In this document: positions 7,870 to 17,582 of the stretch, piece after piece
Numbering within the stretch: the stretch's first letter is position 1
Layout of the letters: every line of letters starts with the position of its first letter
Assembly (NCBI GenBank): GCA_041402005.1
Contig: JAWKTB010000002.1
Span: 496,001 to 560,000, forward strand
Direction of reading: 5' to 3'
Source of the DNA: JAJRXR01 sp041402005
Lineage (GTDB): Bacteria; Planctomycetota; Phycisphaerae; Phycisphaerales; UBA1924
Length of the DNA: 64,000 nucleotides
The notes under the pieces: generated by a model
The model's input: the letters and a program-made list of their open reading frames with translations, nothing else
What the model was told of the DNA's origin: nothing
Database searches by the model: none
Translations under genes and position numbers: made by a program

Positions 7870-9606
7870 TCAGAGGTCCGACGCGATCTCGTCCGCGACG
7901 TTGTGCGCATCGAACAGGCAGTTCTCGACCGCCGGCAGGGCCCAGTTGTCCTGGTTCACGAAGTAGACCCGTCCCTCGAAGGGGCGCAGGAGCTCCTGGG
8001 GCTTGCCCGTGGCGATGAACCCGGGCTTGGCCAGGGGCAGGGCGTGCCCCCAGCGCGTCATGCGGATCTCCCGCACCGCGGACTCGGGGAGCCCGAGCAG
8101 GGGGAGCGTCTCCTCGCGGAGCATCGTCGTCAGCCCCTCGCCGAAACGCTGGTACGGCTCGTGCAGGATCAGCTCGAACCGTCCCTGGGGGTACGCCAAT
8201 GGCCAGTAGAACGTCAGCACGTTCCGCGCGCCCGGCTGGGGAGGCAGGTGCGAGGGCGTGAAGCTCCCGTCCAGGGCGTCGGTCGGGCGGAAGTATCCAC
8301 GGGCCGCGCCCACGTCCTGCGGGAAGTTCCCGTCACGCAGCAGGAAGATGTCGTAGAAGTCGCGCTCGATCTCGCGGTCGAGCAGCACGTTCGCGACGGC
8401 GTACGCCCGGTACTCGAGGTTGAGCATCGCGTTGTATTTCGCCGGGTCCAGCCGCTCCAGGTCGAACAGCATGTGCTTGACGATGTGCTTGGAGTTGGCG
8501 AGCACGACCCGCTCGGCCTCGATCGCCCGCAGGCTCCCGTCCCGGTCCTTGTAGGTCACCTGGACCAGCCCGCTCGGCGCCATGCGCACGTCAACGGCCC
8601 GGCACCCACCCCGCACGTGCGTGGGCGAGCACCCCGCGGGGATGTGCCGATCGAGGTCCGCCAGTTTCTGCCACAGGCGGTCCGCCATGTATGCGTTGCC
8701 GCCCGGGAAGACCCAGCGCCCGAACTCTTCCGCGGCGAGGAAGTTCCACCCGCTCGCCGCCGAGATCTCCTCCCATCCCCCGCCGAACGAGGAGTAGCAG
8801 TACGCCTGGATCGCGTCCGCAAGCAGGGGGGGGACGGGCAGGCCCATCTGGTCCTCGATGTCCTGCTTGAAGGTCTTCTGGTCGAGTGCGATCATCCAGG
8901 GCGCGTCGAACGGCACGTCCGGGTACCACTGGTTGGCCATCCGGTCCACGACCGCGAGGTACGCGTCGAGTGCGGGCAGCTCGTCGGGCTTGAACCCGGC
9001 GCCCTTCAGGAAGTCGGGCAGCACCTTGCCGTTGAGCTCGACGGTCAGGGGATCCTCGTCCACGCGCACCACCTGGTGCAGCCCGAGGTTGTGGTAGATC
9101 ATGTGCAGGAACGTGCCGGGGTCGGGCGTGATGACGTACGCCCCGCCGAGGGAGTAGGGAGAGTCGTCCCAGATCTCTCCCTGCGCCGAGCCGCCGAAGC
9201 GCTCGCGCAGCTCGAACACGACCGGCTTGAAGCGGCGCAGCAGGTAGGCGGTGGTCAACCCGGAGAGCCCGCCGCCGACGACGGCGACCTTGACGCGCTC
9301 GGTCGCACGGGGCATCCCGTGCGGGAAGACGTTCTCGGCGGAGTGGAACGGGATGTGATTGTCCGGGAAGGCATCCCCCGTGAACCAGGGGGCGAAGGGC
9401 ATGCCACCGATCATCATCGGCTTGGGCGTCAGGGGCGATGCCCAGAGTGGGCGGGTGGGGTCGAGGGGCAGCGCGCCCGTATCACACCCGGGTGGGAGGC
9501 CCAGGATCGGGCGTGCCGCCCGGGCGTTGGAGATGAAGGGGCCACCCGCGAGAGCGCCAAAGAGGGCGCCGAGGCTGGATGAGACGAACTCACGCCGTGT
9601 TTGCAT
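7870..9606 (-). CDS. Tat-exported FAD-dependent amine oxidoreductase
   Basis: 578 residues from the ATG at 9606. This start places a twin-arginine signal at the N-terminus (MQTRREFVSSSLGALFGALA), so the protein should be exported folded with its cofactor. The dinucleotide-binding motif VAVVGGGLSGLTTAYLLRRF lies near residue 120, unusually late because of a long segment after the signal. The C-terminus has the second FAD-contacting motif of the flavin amine oxidase family (GRVYFVNQDNWALPAVENC). The family oxidises amines, amino acids or carotenoid/porphyrin substrates; the substrate here is unknown. The alternative upstream start at 9675 would bury the Tat motif and is less likely. Confidence 0.85.
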   Translation of the reverse strand: MQTRREFVSSSLGALFGALAGGPFISNARAARPILGLPPGCDTGALPLDPTRPLWASPLTPKPMMIGGMPFAPWFTGDAFPDNHIPFHSAENVFPHGMPRATERVKVAVVGGGLSGLTTAYLLRRFKPVVFELRERFGGSAQGEIWDDSPYSLGGAYVITPDPGTFLHMIYHNLGLHQVVRVDEDPLTVELNGKVLPDFLKGAGFKPDELPALDAYLAVVDRMANQWYPDVPFDAPWMIALDQKTFKQDIEDQMGLPVPPLLADAIQAYCYSSFGGGWEEISAASGWNFLAAEEFGRWVFPGGNAYMADRLWQKLADLDRHIPAGCSPTHVRGGCRAVDVRMAPSGLVQVTYKDRDGSLRAIEAERVVLANSKHIVKHMLFDLERLDPAKYNAMLNLEYRAYAVANVLLDREIERDFYDIFLLRDGNFPQDVGAARGYFRPTDALDGSFTPSHLPPQPGARNVLTFYWPLAYPQGRFELILHEPYQRFGEGLTTMLREETLPLLGLPESAVREIRMTRWGHALPLAKPGFIATGKPQELLRPFEGRVYFVNQDNWALPAVENCLFDAHNVADEIASDL

Positions 9607-10004
9607 GTCAGACTCGCTTCTGGCGCCGGCGTCTGTCCGGCGTCCCGCGCCACCATACCACCTCGACGCCCTCACGCGAAAGTCGGATGGACGAGATCAC
9701 GGGTTTTCGCGAGTAGGCCGCCACAACGCAGGCGGACGCGAGGTGACCCGCGTCGCACGGGCGATTCGTCGCTGTCGAGAGCGGAAAGTGCGGCGAGGGG
9801 AGTCGAGCGGGGATGACGCGTGAGTCCACTCGGAAGGGCGAGATACACGGTTCGTGTCTGATCACTCGGCACAGAGCGGAAGGCGCCGGCTGGATCTCGC
9901 CCTGGAACTCAGAACGGGCGCCCTTGAAGCGTGCCGGGAGCGTGTGCCGGCGCCCCTTGGCGCCTGCTCATCGTGGGGATCCCGTTGGCTCGGTGACGCC
10001 CCGT
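9607..10004. other. Intergenic region without recognised gene
   Basis: About 400 bases between the start of the amine oxidase and the end of the chemosensory cluster. Short open frames on both strands show no plausible protein. It must contain the promoter of the amine oxidase and the 3' end of the chemosensory transcript, but I see no clear hairpin with a T-run and no clear promoter hexamers. Confidence 0.4.
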
Positions 10005-10484
10005 CTACGCGTCTTCGGGAGATGTGAGTATTCCCTGCGCGGCTTGCGGGAGGTGGGCGAGGTCCAGCCAGTGCTCCTCGACGCACCTGATCAGCGTGAC
10101 ATAGTCAATCAGGTTGACCGGCTTGGTGAGGTAGCAGTTCGCGTGCAGCCCGTAGGCGTCCCAGATATCCGTCGGCGACGTCGAAGTCGTCAGCACGACC
10201 ACCGGGATGTGGCGGAACGCGCCCGCCCCCTTCACGAACTTCAGGAACTCGCGCCCGTCCATCCTGGGCATATTGAGGTCGAGGAGGATGAGATCGGGTC
10301 TGAGCGCGTCGGCAAACTTGCCGCGTCGGTGGAGGAACTCGCACGCTTCGACGCCGTCGCGGACGATGTGAAGCCTGGAGCGTGACCCGTTCTCCGCCAG
10401 CGCCTCCAGCGTCAGGCGTGCGTCGCCCGGGCTGTCCTCGACGAGCAGGATCTCGAAAGGTCGTTCAGGCTGCTTGCGTGGCAT
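10005..10484 (-). CDS. Stand-alone response regulator, Rcp1-type receiver
   Basis: 159 residues forming a single receiver domain without output domain. Acidic pocket EDS, phosphoacceptor in LILLDLNMPRMDG (about residue 65), Thr in VVVLTTSTS and Lys in YLTKPVN are all present. The sequence style (LVEDSPGDARLTLEAL; FLHRRGKFADALRPD; DLNMPRMDGREFL) is that of the Rcp1-like receivers paired with phytochrome-type histidine kinases. It starts inside the kinase gene at 10465 (20-base overlap), so kinase and receiver are co-translated and are very likely partners. As the last gene of the chemosensory cluster it is the best candidate for the soluble output of the pathway. The open frame extends upstream to 10703, but that part is only a shadow of the kinase. 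Confidence 0.88.
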   Translation of the reverse strand: MPRKQPERPFEILLVEDSPGDARLTLEALAENGSRSRLHIVRDGVEACEFLHRRGKFADALRPDLILLDLNMPRMDGREFLKFVKGAGAFRHIPVVVLTTSTSPTDIWDAYGLHANCYLTKPVNLIDYVTLIRCVEEHWLDLAHLPQAAQGILTSPEDA

Positions 10485-12123
10485 ACTTGACGCTCTCCTG
10501 TGTGTCGATCGGTGTCTTTGGGAGCGTGAACCGGAATGTCGTGCCGGCGTGCTCGCCCGTATCGAGCCAGATCTTGCCCCCGTGGCGCTCCACGATCCGC
10601 TTGCATATGGCGAGCCCGGAGCCGGTGCCCGGGTACGCGTCGTGAGTGTGCAGACGCTGGAAGATGACGAAGATGCGCTCGGCGTATTGGGGTTCGATGC
10701 CAATACCGTTGTCCGAGATCGAGATCAGCCAATCGTCCTCGTGCTCGATCGTCTCGACCCGGACCTCGGGCGCGGTCGCGGCGTGGAACTTCACGGCGTT
10801 GTCGATGAGATGCCGCAGCAGAAGCTCGATCTGCTCGACGTCGACCTGCAGCGTAGGAAGATCGTCACGTGTGATCGTGGGGGCGCCGACGCCACCGCAG
10901 CTCTCATACTCATGTGCGACGTGGTCAAAGATGGCGGAGAGGTCGGCGGGCTCGTACGGGTTCCCACGGGCCCGGATGCGAGAGTACGTGAAAAGATCGC
11001 CGATCATGACCTTGAGGCGCTTCGCGCCGTTGATCGCGAAGTTCATGCACTCACGGTCCGAGTCCTCCAGGTTCGTTCCGATTTGGTTCTCGAGCAGCTG
11101 GAGGTAGCTGGTCACCATCCGCAGCGGTTCCTGGAGATCGTGTGAGGCGATGTACGCGAATCGCTCGAGATCCGCGTTTGTCTCGCGCAAGCCCGCGGCG
11201 GTCCGCTTGAGCTGTTCGACGAGCGACGCCCTTGCCTCCGCCGCCTCCTTCTCCATGCGGGTCCGCTCGATGAGCAACTGCTTGTCCTTGAGCTCGGCGA
11301 GGATCCGGGTGTTCTCCTCCTCGTAGTACTTGCGACGCAGCAACGCGCGGATGCGCACCTTGAGGACGGTCGAGTCGCTGGACTTCCCCACGAAGTCGTC
11401 CGCGCCGGCGTCAAGAGCGCGGGTCAGGTCCTCGCGCTCGTCCATCGCCGTCAGCATCAGCGTCATCGGGGGCGAGTTCCCCGTGTGCGACATGGACTTG
11501 ATTCGTCGGCACACCTCGACGCCCGTCATCTCCGGCATCACGAGGTCCACGAGAACGCAATCGAACTGGCCCTCCGCGACCAGCTCGAGCGCCCTGGCGG
11601 GATCGCGCGTCGTCTCGAGCTCGTACGCCTCGCCCTGGAGCTCGTCCGTGAGATGCGCGAGATACGTCGAGGAGTCGTCCACAGCGAGCACTCGTGTGCG
11701 CCGGATACGCGAATCTGCAGGGTTGAGGATCTTCTTGTACATACGTGACCGCCTGAGCAGCGTGCGAGCACGCAGGAGGATCAGCTCGTGATCGGCAGAC
11801 TTGCGGATGAAGTCATCCGCGCCACTCTCGAGTGCGCGAGTCTCGATCGCCGACGCATTGTCCATCGTCAACATGATGATCGCGATGACGCGGGTGTCGA
11901 TCCTCATGCGGATCTCACGGCAGACGGCGTCGCCGCGCATTCCCGGCAGGTGGTAGTCCACCATGATCAGGTCCGGGACGAACTCGCTCAGGATCTCCAG
12001 CGCCTCTTCGCCCGAGGTCACCCAGCGGACCTTCCAGCCCGCCTCGGCGAGCATCGCCTCCATCCGCACCGCCTGCGTGCGAGAATCCTCGATGAGAAGG
12101 ATGTTGTAGTCGCCCTCGCTCAC
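10465..12123 (-). CDS. Hybrid sensor protein: REC-REC-histidine kinase
   Basis: 552 residues, no transmembrane segment. Two receiver domains come first. REC1, about residues 7-125, has IEDS, MVDYHLPGM, MLTM and FIRKS; REC2, about 142-265, has VDDS, LVDLVMPEM, MLTA and FVGKS. Both keep the phosphoacceptor Asp and the switch residues. A coiled-coil linker leads to a HisKA domain with ASHDLQEPLRMV (phosphorylatable His about residue 331) and a HATPase_c domain (LIDNAVKF, ISDNGIGI, GTGSGLAICKRIVERHGG). The kinase core is of the bacteriophytochrome/Cph1 style. It overlaps cheB by four bases and the Rcp1-type receiver by twenty. It is placed where Wsp operons carry the diguanylate cyclase WspR, so CheA could phosphorylate REC1 or REC2 and so gate the kinase (inference). 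Confidence 0.88.
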   Translation of the reverse strand: MSEGDYNILLIEDSRTQAVRMEAMLAEAGWKVRWVTSGEEALEILSEFVPDLIMVDYHLPGMRGDAVCREIRMRIDTRVIAIIMLTMDNASAIETRALESGADDFIRKSADHELILLRARTLLRRSRMYKKILNPADSRIRRTRVLAVDDSSTYLAHLTDELQGEAYELETTRDPARALELVAEGQFDCVLVDLVMPEMTGVEVCRRIKSMSHTGNSPPMTLMLTAMDEREDLTRALDAGADDFVGKSSDSTVLKVRIRALLRRKYYEEENTRILAELKDKQLLIERTRMEKEAAEARASLVEQLKRTAAGLRETNADLERFAYIASHDLQEPLRMVTSYLQLLENQIGTNLEDSDRECMNFAINGAKRLKVMIGDLFTYSRIRARGNPYEPADLSAIFDHVAHEYESCGGVGAPTITRDDLPTLQVDVEQIELLLRHLIDNAVKFHAATAPEVRVETIEHEDDWLISISDNGIGIEPQYAERIFVIFQRLHTHDAYPGTGSGLAICKRIVERHGGKIWLDTGEHAGTTFRFTLPKTPIDTQESVKYATQAA

Positions 12124-13211
12124 GCCGTGACCTCCCCTTCGGCACAGACCCGAAGCAGCTCAGCGGCGATCTCGTGCACCGGGCACACGCGGCACGCCGC
12201 CCCGAGTGCGATCGCAACCCGGGGCATGCCGTTGACGACGGCGGTGGACTCATGCTCGGCGATCGTGAAACCGCCGGCGTTGCGAATGTCGAGCAGACCC
12301 GCGGCGCCGTCATCACCCATCCCGGTCAGGACGACGCCCATCGCCCTTGCGCCCAGGTCGCGGGCCATCGAGGAGAGCAGCTCGGCGCCCGAGGGGACGT
12401 TGAGGTCGTCGGGGTGAGGTGGCGTCATCGCGAAGCGTCCGCGCACGAGGGTCGTGTGCGAGCCGGGAGGGGCGACGTGGATGTGCCCGGGGCGCGGGGT
12501 GTCGCCGAGGCGGGCGGGGACGGCGTGGAGTGGTCCCACGCCGTCGAGCCAGGAGACGAAGCCGTCGAAGAAGGACGGGGAGATGTGCTGGACGAGGAGG
12601 ATGGAGAAGGGAACGTCGCCGGGCAGCTCCCCGAGGACGCGTGCGAGGGCGCCCGGCCCTCCCGTGGATGACACGAAGCCGATCGCGGTGGGGCTGCCCG
12701 CGGGCGTGAGTGGGGCTTCGCGCGAGGGGGGTGAGGGCGTGTGCGCGCCGATCCGGCGCCGGACCAGATGCACGTCACTCATCCGCACGAGCTGCTCGCA
12801 GAGCGACGCCCCCATCTCGTCCCTTCTGAGCCCGGAGGGTTTCTCCACGACCGTGAGAGCGCCGGCCTGCAGCGCCTCCATGGAGAGGCGCGAGTCGCGC
12901 GACCTGGTGCTCGCGGAGCAGACGACGATCGGCGTCGGACGGTGCGTCATCACTTCGCGAGTCGTCGCGATGCCGTTGATACCGGGCAGATGGATATCGA
13001 GAGAGATCACATCGGGACGGACGCGGTCGAGCTCGGCGAGGGCGCGTTCACCCGAGGGGACGATGCTGACGACCCGGAGGCGCGGGTCCGCGTCGATCAA
13101 TCCGGCGAGCCACTGCTGCGCCGTCTGTGAGTCCTCCACGATCATGACACGGATCGGGGGTCGCCCGCGGTGCGTGCTCGTGGAGACTGAGTTGTTCGCC
13201 TTGGTTGGCAT
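12120..13211 (-). CDS. cheB: Chemotaxis protein-glutamate methylesterase CheB
   Basis: 363 residues with the classical two-domain CheB layout. The N-terminal receiver (residues ~20-130) has MIVEDS, ISLDIHLPGING (phosphoacceptor Asp), VVCSAS and VVEKPSG. The C-terminal methylesterase has the catalytic Ser in FVSSTGGPGAL, the His in LLVQHISPSFFDGF and the Asp region VLTGMGDDGAAG. CheB removes methyl groups from MCP glutamates when phosphorylated by CheA, giving adaptation. It lies 15 bases after cheA and overlaps the REC-REC kinase by four bases, so it belongs to the same transcript. The catalytic triad is complete. Confidence 0.93.
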   Translation of the reverse strand: MPTKANNSVSTSTHRGRPPIRVMIVEDSQTAQQWLAGLIDADPRLRVVSIVPSGERALAELDRVRPDVISLDIHLPGINGIATTREVMTHRPTPIVVCSASTRSRDSRLSMEALQAGALTVVEKPSGLRRDEMGASLCEQLVRMSDVHLVRRRIGAHTPSPPSREAPLTPAGSPTAIGFVSSTGGPGALARVLGELPGDVPFSILLVQHISPSFFDGFVSWLDGVGPLHAVPARLGDTPRPGHIHVAPPGSHTTLVRGRFAMTPPHPDDLNVPSGAELLSSMARDLGARAMGVVLTGMGDDGAAGLLDIRNAGGFTIAEHESTAVVNGMPRVAIALGAACRVCPVHEIAAELLRVCAEGEVTA

Positions 13212-13226
13212 CGGTGCTCGTTGTCG

Positions 13227-15521
13227 TCAGATGAACTGGTGGATCGCCGAGAGCAGTTCCTCGTGGTCGAATCGCTGCTTGACGATGTACGCGTCCGCGC
13301 CGAGGGCCATCCCTCGCTCGAGGTGTTCCTCTCGTTTCATCGAAGAGACGATGATGACCGGGATGCGGGCGAGCGAGGGATCGGACTTGATGCGCTCGAG
13401 CAGCCCGAAGCCGTCGAGACGGGGCATCTCGATGTCGGAGATGACGAGATCGACGGGAGCCTCGCGCAGAGTCTCCAGCGCCTCCACGCCGTCGACGGCG
13501 ATCCGCACCTTGAAACCCTCGGTCTCCAAGAGACTCTTCTCGAGTGTCCTCGTGGTGAGCGAGTCGTCAACGATCAGGATCGTGAGCGTAGAGGCGTCGA
13601 CCACATCCCCGGAGAAGGGCGTCGGCGCGGCGCTCGGGGCGTGGTCCTGGCTGAGCAGTTCCCCCGGGTTGAGCACGAGGCAGACCGAGCCGTCGTCGAG
13701 GACGATCCCGCCACCCAGCAGGGGCGTCCAGCGGATGCCGTTCGGCATCGGCTTGACGAGCGCGGCGCGCTCGTCGAGGAACTCATCCACGATGACCGCC
13801 AGCGAGGCGCGTGCCGACCGAAGGACGACGAGGTTGAGTTCGCCCTCTCCTCGCGGGGGCTCGGTGCGGACTCCGACGAGGGTGGCCAGGTCGAGCACCG
13901 GCGCCGGGCGTCCGTCGACGGGGATCACGGTCCGCCCCTCGATCGACTGGAGATCGAGGCGCTTGACCTTCAGCAGTCGGCGGATGGCGTGAACGGGCAA
14001 GGCGAACCGCTGCCCGCCCGCCTCGACCACGAGCACTCTGTGCGTCGAGATCGAGATCGGGGCGCTGATCTCGAAGGTCGTGCCCTTCCCCGGCGTCGAG
14101 CGGATGTGAAGGTCACCCTGGAGGTTCCGGACGGTCTCGTGTACGTCGGTCAGGCCGACGCCCCGCCCGGACACCTCGTCCACGCGCGTGGCGGTCGTCA
14201 GACCCGGGTGCAGGATGATGCGGGCGATGTCGTCATCGTCGACGTCCTCACCCTCCTCGAGGATGCCCGCACGCCGGGCGGCTTCGCGGATCCGCGCCTC
14301 GTCCAGGCCGCGTCCATCGTCCGTGACCGAGAGGGTCATGCGGTTCGCGTCGACGTGCATGGTGAGAATGATGGAGGCGCAGGCGGGCTTGCCGGCGGCG
14401 ACACGCTGCTCGGGCGACTCGGCGCCGTGGGCGATCGCGTTACGGAGCAGGTGCATCAGCGGCGCCTTGAGCGCCTGGAGGACGAGGCGATCGGCGCGTG
14501 CGTCGAGGCCCTCGCAGCGTAGATCGATCTCCTTCCCGCTCTCGCGCGCGAGATCTCGCGCCATCTTGCGGAGCCCCTGGAAGACGCTCTCGCCCGGGAT
14601 CATGCGGACGTCGCGGATGTGATCCTGGAGCTCCCGCCCGACCGAGGACAGCTCCCACGCGCCCGCACGTCGGCGCGTCCGGGTGCGCTGTGCCTCGCGG
14701 ATGAGCGCCTCCAACTCGCGTTCGAGGTGTCGCAACGACTCTGTAGCGGCGTGAGTTGCATTTCCTCCGGCGCCGCGACCGAGGGCGCGCCGCGCGGTCA
14801 CGAGGTCACGTTGCAGGCGCGAGAGCCGATCGCACAGCGACGCGTCCTCCGCCTCCGCGCCCGTCGAGGCGGCGCAGCGGGAGACCAGAACGTCAGCGGA
14901 ACGGAGCAGACGGTCCAGATTCTCCGCGCGCACGCGCATCGTGTCCAGGCGGCGATCGGAGGAGGTGGGGGTGGCTCCGCTCTCCGCGGGCTCCCCCGCG
15001 GCATCATCGCCCACTCGTGCGTCTGATGGCGCCGGCGGCGCCTCGACAACCGGCGCATCCACGGCGACAGGTTTGTGAGTTGCGGCGTCGGGCGCCCGGG
15101 ACTGGGACGCGCGAGGCGCGCTCGGAGGGCTCTCTTCTTCGCCGGCAAGGCGGCGGACGTCCGCGATGACCTCGCCCAGGTCCGGGCCCTGGCCGTTGCC
15201 CGCGATGGCGGCCATCCGATCTTCGATCGCGTCGATCGCGTGGGCGACGCGGCGCGAGGCCTCCTCGTCGAGCCCGCTCCGCTCGTCGCGGAGGTGGGCG
15301 AAGAAACTCTCGAGGGCGTGGGCGATGGCCTCGACGTCGGTGAGGCCGCAGATCCTCGCTCCGCCCTTGAGCGTGTGCGCCGTCCGGAAGGCCTGCTCGA
15401 TCAGCTTGGCGCGGGAACTCGCGCCCTCGGTCGCCAGTTGCTGAAGGCAGACCCGGATCAGCTCGAGATGTTCGGCGTGCTCGATCTGAAATGCCTCGAG
15501 CACCTTCTCGCTGATGTCCAT
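13227..15521 (-). CDS. cheA: Hybrid chemotaxis kinase CheA with C-terminal receiver (WspE/FrzE-type)
   Basis: 764 residues. An N-terminal Hpt domain carries AHTLKGGARICGL (phosphorylated His about residue 48). After a low-complexity linker come the dimerisation segment and the HATPase domain (N box MHLLRNAIAHGAESPEQR, G boxes TDDGRGLDEARIR and VSGRGVGLTDVHETV, STPGKGTTFEI). A CheW-like regulatory domain follows (VLVVEAGGQRFALPVHAIRR). A full receiver ends the protein (LIVDDSLTTR, VISDIEMPRLDG, IIVSSM, AYIVKQ). No P2 (CheY-binding) domain is evident. The CheA-REC fusion is a hallmark of Wsp/Frz-like alternative chemosensory systems. Its start overlaps the MCP stop as TGATG, indicating translational coupling. 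Confidence 0.92.
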   Translation of the reverse strand: MDISEKVLEAFQIEHAEHLELIRVCLQQLATEGASSRAKLIEQAFRTAHTLKGGARICGLTDVEAIAHALESFFAHLRDERSGLDEEASRRVAHAIDAIEDRMAAIAGNGQGPDLGEVIADVRRLAGEEESPPSAPRASQSRAPDAATHKPVAVDAPVVEAPPAPSDARVGDDAAGEPAESGATPTSSDRRLDTMRVRAENLDRLLRSADVLVSRCAASTGAEAEDASLCDRLSRLQRDLVTARRALGRGAGGNATHAATESLRHLERELEALIREAQRTRTRRRAGAWELSSVGRELQDHIRDVRMIPGESVFQGLRKMARDLARESGKEIDLRCEGLDARADRLVLQALKAPLMHLLRNAIAHGAESPEQRVAAGKPACASIILTMHVDANRMTLSVTDDGRGLDEARIREAARRAGILEEGEDVDDDDIARIILHPGLTTATRVDEVSGRGVGLTDVHETVRNLQGDLHIRSTPGKGTTFEISAPISISTHRVLVVEAGGQRFALPVHAIRRLLKVKRLDLQSIEGRTVIPVDGRPAPVLDLATLVGVRTEPPRGEGELNLVVLRSARASLAVIVDEFLDERAALVKPMPNGIRWTPLLGGGIVLDDGSVCLVLNPGELLSQDHAPSAAPTPFSGDVVDASTLTILIVDDSLTTRTLEKSLLETEGFKVRIAVDGVEALETLREAPVDLVISDIEMPRLDGFGLLERIKSDPSLARIPVIIVSSMKREEHLERGMALGADAYIVKQRFDHEELLSAIHQFI

Positions 15522-17554
15522 CAGAGCTTGTACCTCTCGACAGCGGAGCGGAGCTGGGCGCTGAGCGCGTTCAGATCAGCGGCGGAACGCTCGAGCTGCG
15601 CGGTGCTGGCCGCGGTCTGCTCGGACGCGGTGCGGATGTCGCCCATGCCCTGCGTGACCTGCTCGAAGCCGGTGAGCTGCTGGCTGGTGGCGCCCGTGAT
15701 CTGCTGGAAGGCGTTGACACTCTCGTTGGCCGACTCGGTCACGTCACGTATCGTGGCCTCGGTCAGCGCTGAGCGTTCCTTGCCGACGGCGACGCGCTTG
15801 ACCGCCTCCTCGGTGAGCATCACGGAGGTGTTGATCCCCTTCTGGATCTCTCCGAGGATCGAGCGGACCTGCGTGGTGCTCTGCTTCGCCTGGTCGGCCA
15901 GGTTCTTCATCTCCGCGGCGACGACGCCGAAGCGGGAGCCCTGCTCGCCGGCCGAGACCGACTCGATGCTCGCATTGAGGGCGAGGAGGTTGGACTGCTC
16001 GGACATGTCGTTGACGGTGGCGATGATCTCGCCGATCGTCTGCGTACGCTCGGAGAGCGCGATGATGTTCTGAGCGACCTGCTCGACCTGCTCGCGGATG
16101 GTCTCCATCGTCTCGGACGTCTCGAAGACGATGCGGATGCCCTCGGCGGTGGCCTTCGAGGTGTTCTCGGCGATGACGGCCACGTCCGCGGCTCGCTCGC
16201 GGACCTGCTCGCCCGAGCGCGACAGCTCCTGCATCGTCGAGGAGATCTGCTGGACGGTCGCCGCCTGCTCCCGGGTGGAGCTCGCCTGCTGCTGCGCCGC
16301 CGCGAGGATTTCCGCGGACGACGAGTTGATGTTCGCCGTCACCTGCCCGATCTGCCCCGTCAGGTTCCGCAGCCCGCGGAGCATCTCGTTAAACGAGTCT
16401 GCAAGGACGCGGATCTCGTCGTCGGATCGAACGTCGATCATCTCGTCGCTCAGGTCACCCTCGGCGATTCGGCGGGCCCGCCCGACGATCGCCTGGATCG
16501 ACGAGACGATCCGGCGGCTCAGGACGACGGCGATGCCCGTGCCCAGCACCGCCGCCAGCAGGCTCGAAACCACCAGCGTCACGCTCATCGCCGTGCTCGC
16601 ACGCTGCAGCGTCCCCATCTCATTGTTCATTTCCGTGGTCAGCGTGTCGGCGAGGCTCTCGACGTCCGACCGGATCTTGCGGGCAAGGGGCGTCGCCTGG
16701 GTCTCCATCATGTACTCGGCCTTGTTGGCGTCCTCACGCTCACGAGACGCGAGGATCCGTGCCGGGAGCGGGGCGTACTCGCTCTGGGCTCGCTCGAACT
16801 CATCCCAGGCGCGGGCTTGCGAGGGCGACATCGCCGCGGCGTGAGTCTTGGCCGCGTCCAGGGCCGCGGTGTACCGCTGCCAGTGCTCGGAGAACTCTTG
16901 CTTGTACTGATCGCGGGCGCCCGAAATATTCTTCGTGAGCACCGCCATCCGCAGTGCGGCGTCCGCGGCGCCGAGTCGCCCGCGAGCGCGGGCCAGATCC
17001 GTCAGCAGCACCTGGCGGTCGGCGTTCGCCTCATCCGAGGCGATGCTCTGGATCATGCCCGAGAGCATGTCGAACAGCTTGCCGGTCCGTGGCGCACTCT
17101 CCGTCAGGAGCAAATCCCGATATTCCACGTTTCCCGCCCGGAATGCCTCGGCCATTGCCGCGTCCTGCATCGTCCGCAGCGCCTTCAAGTCCTCGTCGAT
17201 CGAGGACAGACGACGAGCTTGATCGGAATCGGCGTTGTCGTCCACGAGCTGGGCCAACTGCGCGCGCTGACGGTTGACCTCCTGCCAGGACTCCTCGTAG
17301 TTGCTCCGGAACACCGCCGCCTGCGCGTCCTCGTCGCCGAAGAGCAGAAAGCCACGGACGGTCGAGAGCGAACGGTTGAGATCGATCAGCATCCGGTCGC
17401 AGGCCATCGTCGCGGGGACGGCGTTCTCGCTGATCTCCTGGGCGCTGCGGTCGATGTCCGCGAGCTTGTAGTACGCCACGCCGGCGCTGGCGACCATCAG
17501 GATGATGATCAGGCCGAATCCGAATCCGAGCTTCCGTCCGATGGTGAGCTTCAT
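15521..17554 (-). CDS. Methyl-accepting chemotaxis protein
   Basis: 677 residues from the ATG at 17554; the longer open frame is a shadow of cheW. TM1 lies at about residues 8-30 (FGFGLIIILMVASAGVAYY), followed by a ~200-residue helical periplasmic sensor of the four-helix-bundle type, then TM2 (VTLVVSSLLAAVLGTGIAVV), a HAMP domain (RRIAEGDLSDEM) and the cytoplasmic signalling coiled coil. The hairpin tip reads NLLALNASIESVSAGEQGSR, where most MCPs have NLLALNAAVEAARAGE, so the tip is diverged but recognisable. It should sit in the inner membrane and form arrays with the two CheW proteins and CheA-REC encoded next to it. The ligand is unknown. Confidence 0.92.
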   Translation of the reverse strand: MKLTIGRKLGFGFGLIIILMVASAGVAYYKLADIDRSAQEISENAVPATMACDRMLIDLNRSLSTVRGFLLFGDEDAQAAVFRSNYEESWQEVNRQRAQLAQLVDDNADSDQARRLSSIDEDLKALRTMQDAAMAEAFRAGNVEYRDLLLTESAPRTGKLFDMLSGMIQSIASDEANADRQVLLTDLARARGRLGAADAALRMAVLTKNISGARDQYKQEFSEHWQRYTAALDAAKTHAAAMSPSQARAWDEFERAQSEYAPLPARILASREREDANKAEYMMETQATPLARKIRSDVESLADTLTTEMNNEMGTLQRASTAMSVTLVVSSLLAAVLGTGIAVVLSRRIVSSIQAIVGRARRIAEGDLSDEMIDVRSDDEIRVLADSFNEMLRGLRNLTGQIGQVTANINSSSAEILAAAQQQASSTREQAATVQQISSTMQELSRSGEQVRERAADVAVIAENTSKATAEGIRIVFETSETMETIREQVEQVAQNIIALSERTQTIGEIIATVNDMSEQSNLLALNASIESVSAGEQGSRFGVVAAEMKNLADQAKQSTTQVRSILGEIQKGINTSVMLTEEAVKRVAVGKERSALTEATIRDVTESANESVNAFQQITGATSQQLTGFEQVTQGMGDIRTASEQTAASTAQLERSAADLNALSAQLRSAVERYKL

Positions 17555-17582
17555 GACTGCCTTCCTTGAGCCCAGGGGCGCC

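Noticed and set aside
9608..9865. 85-residue minus-strand open frame upstream of the amine oxidase
   Set aside because: Overlaps the Tat signal region of the amine oxidase and has no coding character.
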